From assembly GCA_900321775.1 (NCBI GenBank), contig ONXE01000114.1:1-6122 (forward strand): a stretch of 6,122 nucleotides of DNA, in the 5' to 3' direction. This document shows, piece by piece, positions 4,944 through 6,122 of the stretch. Position numbers and translations under genes: made by a program. Under the pieces are notes generated by a model that searched no databases, had not been told where the DNA came from, and saw nothing but the letters and a program-made list of their open reading frames with translations. This stretch comes from an uncultured Bacteroidales bacterium (GTDB lineage: Bacteria; Bacteroidota; Bacteroidia; Bacteroidales; Paludibacteraceae). Every line of letters begins with the position of its first letter. Positions within the stretch are counted from its first letter, which is position 1.

Positions 4944-6082
4944 GAACGATTCAGATGGTGGACCTGCAGACGCAGTATCGTCATATTCAGCAGGACATAG
5001 ACGCAGGCATCCGCGAAGTGATTGATTCTGCGGCTTTTGTGAAGGGCCCGAAGGTGGGTGAGTTTGCGGAGCATCTGGCCTCGTGGCTGGGTGTGAAGCA
5101 CGTGATTCCTGTGGGCAACGGCACGGACGCGTTGCAGATAGCCCTGATGAGTTTGGGACTCAGCGCGGGTGACGAGGTGATCACACCGTCTTTTACTTTT
5201 GTTGCTACGGCTGAGGCAGCGGCGGTACTGGGTTTGAAGCCGGTGCTGGTGGATGTCAATCCTGACAGTTTCAACATCGACGTAGAGGCGGTACGCCGGG
5301 CTATCACGCCGAGGACGAAGGCTATCGTGCCGGTTCATCTGTTCGGCCAATGCGCCGACATGCAGGCGATACTGGAGATAGCGCGCGAGCATCATCTGCG
5401 CGTTGTGGAGGACGCATGCCAGGCCATTGGAGCGGAGTATCGTTTCGCTGACGGGCACATCGCCAAGGCCGGGTGTATGGGTGATATGGGTTGCACCAGT
5501 TTCTTCCCCTCCAAGAACCTGGGCTGCTACGGCGACGGCGGTGCTATTTTTACCAACGACGATGCGCTGGCTGAACGCGCGACGCAGATTGCCAATCACG
5601 GTTCGAAAGTGCGTTATCATCATGACATGGTCGGTTTGAACAGCCGTTTAGATGCTCTCCAAGCGGCTATTCTGGACGCCAAGCTGCCACATTTGGAGGA
5701 GTACACCAAGGCCCGACAGGCCGCAGCGGCTTACTATGACAAGGCGCTGGCGGGAAACGAGCACATCCTGCTGCCGTGGCGGGACGAGAAGAGCACACAT
5801 GTGTTCCATCAGTACACGTTGCGTCTGGTGGGCTGCAACCGCGACAGGGTGCGCGAGTTGCTTGCGGCGGATGGCGTGCCGTCGATGGTGTACTACCCCG
5901 TTCCATTGCATCTGCAGGAAGCCTATGCAAATGGAAAATGGAAAATGGAGAATGGGAAATGGGGATGCCCGGTTGCAGAGGAACTGTCGAGGTGCGTGCT
6001 GTCGCTGCCTATGCACACCGAACTGGACGAAGAACAACTGCAGTACATATGTGCCGCAGTGGTAAGAGAAGTTGAGAGTTGA
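4940..6082 (+). CDS. DegT/DnrJ/EryC1/StrS-family PLP-dependent sugar aminotransferase, WbpE-like
   Basis: Members transfer an amino group, usually from glutamate, to a nucleotide-linked keto sugar for O-antigen, capsule or glycoprotein glycans. The 380-residue product has a full-length family fold. NGTDAL (60-65) is the phosphate-binding turn and DEVITPSFTFVATAEA (78-93) follows. HLFGQCADM (133-141) precedes VEDACQ (156-161) with Asp158 for the pyridine nitrogen. TSFFPSKNLGCYGDGGA (186-202) contains the Schiff-base Lys192, and GLNSRLDALQAAIL (232-245) is present. The motifs resemble Pseudomonas WbpE (UDP-3-keto-GlcNAcA aminotransferase), but the actual substrate is unknown since no dehydrogenase or acetyltransferase partners are visible. 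Residues 331-342 (NGKWKMENGKWG) are an odd loop encoded by a 7-bp tandem repeat just before CPVAEELSRCVLSLPMH. The start overlaps the YbbR-like stop by 4 bases, implying translational coupling. No terminator was seen after its stop. Confidence 0.93.
   Translation: MRTIQMVDLQTQYRHIQQDIDAGIREVIDSAAFVKGPKVGEFAEHLASWLGVKHVIPVGNGTDALQIALMSLGLSAGDEVITPSFTFVATAEAAAVLGLKPVLVDVNPDSFNIDVEAVRRAITPRTKAIVPVHLFGQCADMQAILEIAREHHLRVVEDACQAIGAEYRFADGHIAKAGCMGDMGCTSFFPSKNLGCYGDGGAIFTNDDALAERATQIANHGSKVRYHHDMVGLNSRLDALQAAILDAKLPHLEEYTKARQAAAAYYDKALAGNEHILLPWRDEKSTHVFHQYTLRLVGCNRDRVRELLAADGVPSMVYYPVPLHLQEAYANGKWKMENGKWGCPVAEELSRCVLSLPMHTELDEEQLQYICAAVVREVES
5931..5965 (+). repeat. In-frame heptanucleotide tandem repeat inside the aminotransferase gene
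   Basis: Five 7-bp units: ATGGAAA twice, then ATGGAGA, ATGGGAA and ATGGGGA. Because three units equal 21 bases, translation is periodic at seven residues, giving NGKWKME followed by NGKWG. The units share the TGGAAAA-like composition and length of the array after yajC but are a different sequence variant. The reading frame stays open and conserved family residues resume immediately afterwards. Confidence 0.85.
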
Positions 6083-6085
6083 CAG
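6072..6085 (+). repeat. Two-unit heptamer at the aminotransferase stop codon
   Basis: TTGAGAG-TTGACAG spans the end of the coding sequence, with the stop TGA inside the second unit. The first unit is identical to one in the array after yajC (4207-4213), and the placement at a TTGA stop is the same. With only two units it may be chance or a minimal remnant or seed of the same repeat class. Confidence 0.4.
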
Positions 6086-6122
6086 GTATTTCGTTACATA
6101 CTGACCTCAGGCAGACGGCGAA

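Noticed and set aside
4826..5623. Minus-strand open frame of 265 codons
   Set aside because: Antisense to the YbbR-like and aminotransferase genes; His/Arg-rich composition without domain motifs.

Overview
The window looks like chromosomal housekeeping DNA from a member of the Bacteroidales (Bacteroides/Prevotella-like). Three things point there. The two best promoters fit the Bacteroidetes sigma-ABfr pattern (TTTG, 20 bases, TAnnTTTG). Starts are preceded by A-rich DNA without Shine-Dalgarno sequences. The run of a long-form nusB, yajC and a YbbR-like gene is typical of the group. No mobile element, CRISPR array, tRNA or rRNA was seen.

Layout. Bases 1-1947 (minus strand) hold the first 649 codons of the anaerobic ribonucleotide reductase gene nrdD, whose 3' end lies beyond the left edge. 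Its promoter is near 2070-2101, and its leader of about 117 bases contains a cUUCGg hairpin and a short palindrome. Bases 2102-2307 are AT-rich spacer with two inverted repeats. Bases 2308-2530 (minus strand) look like an independent structured small RNA gene of about 220 nt with a strong intrinsic terminator, a possible pseudoknot and a possible closing stem; it matches no family I can name with confidence. Bases 2531-2758 are a divergent promoter region.

On the plus strand follow nusB (2759-3715), yajC (3807-4175), a membrane-anchored YbbR-domain protein (4227-4943) and a DegT/DnrJ/EryC1/StrS-family sugar aminotransferase resembling WbpE (4940-6082). The last two overlap by ATGA and are probably translationally coupled. 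The last 40 bases (6083-6122) show nothing further.

Together: NrdD supplies dNTPs without oxygen. NusB acts in transcription antitermination, YajC is a Sec translocon accessory, the YbbR-like protein is a probable envelope protein, and the aminotransferase probably makes an amino sugar for surface glycans. The least expected features are the putative small RNA and a family of 7-bp tandem repeats. These repeats sit at the yajC stop codon, inside the aminotransferase coding sequence (where they encode an in-frame heptapeptide-periodic loop) and, in minimal form, at the aminotransferase stop codon.
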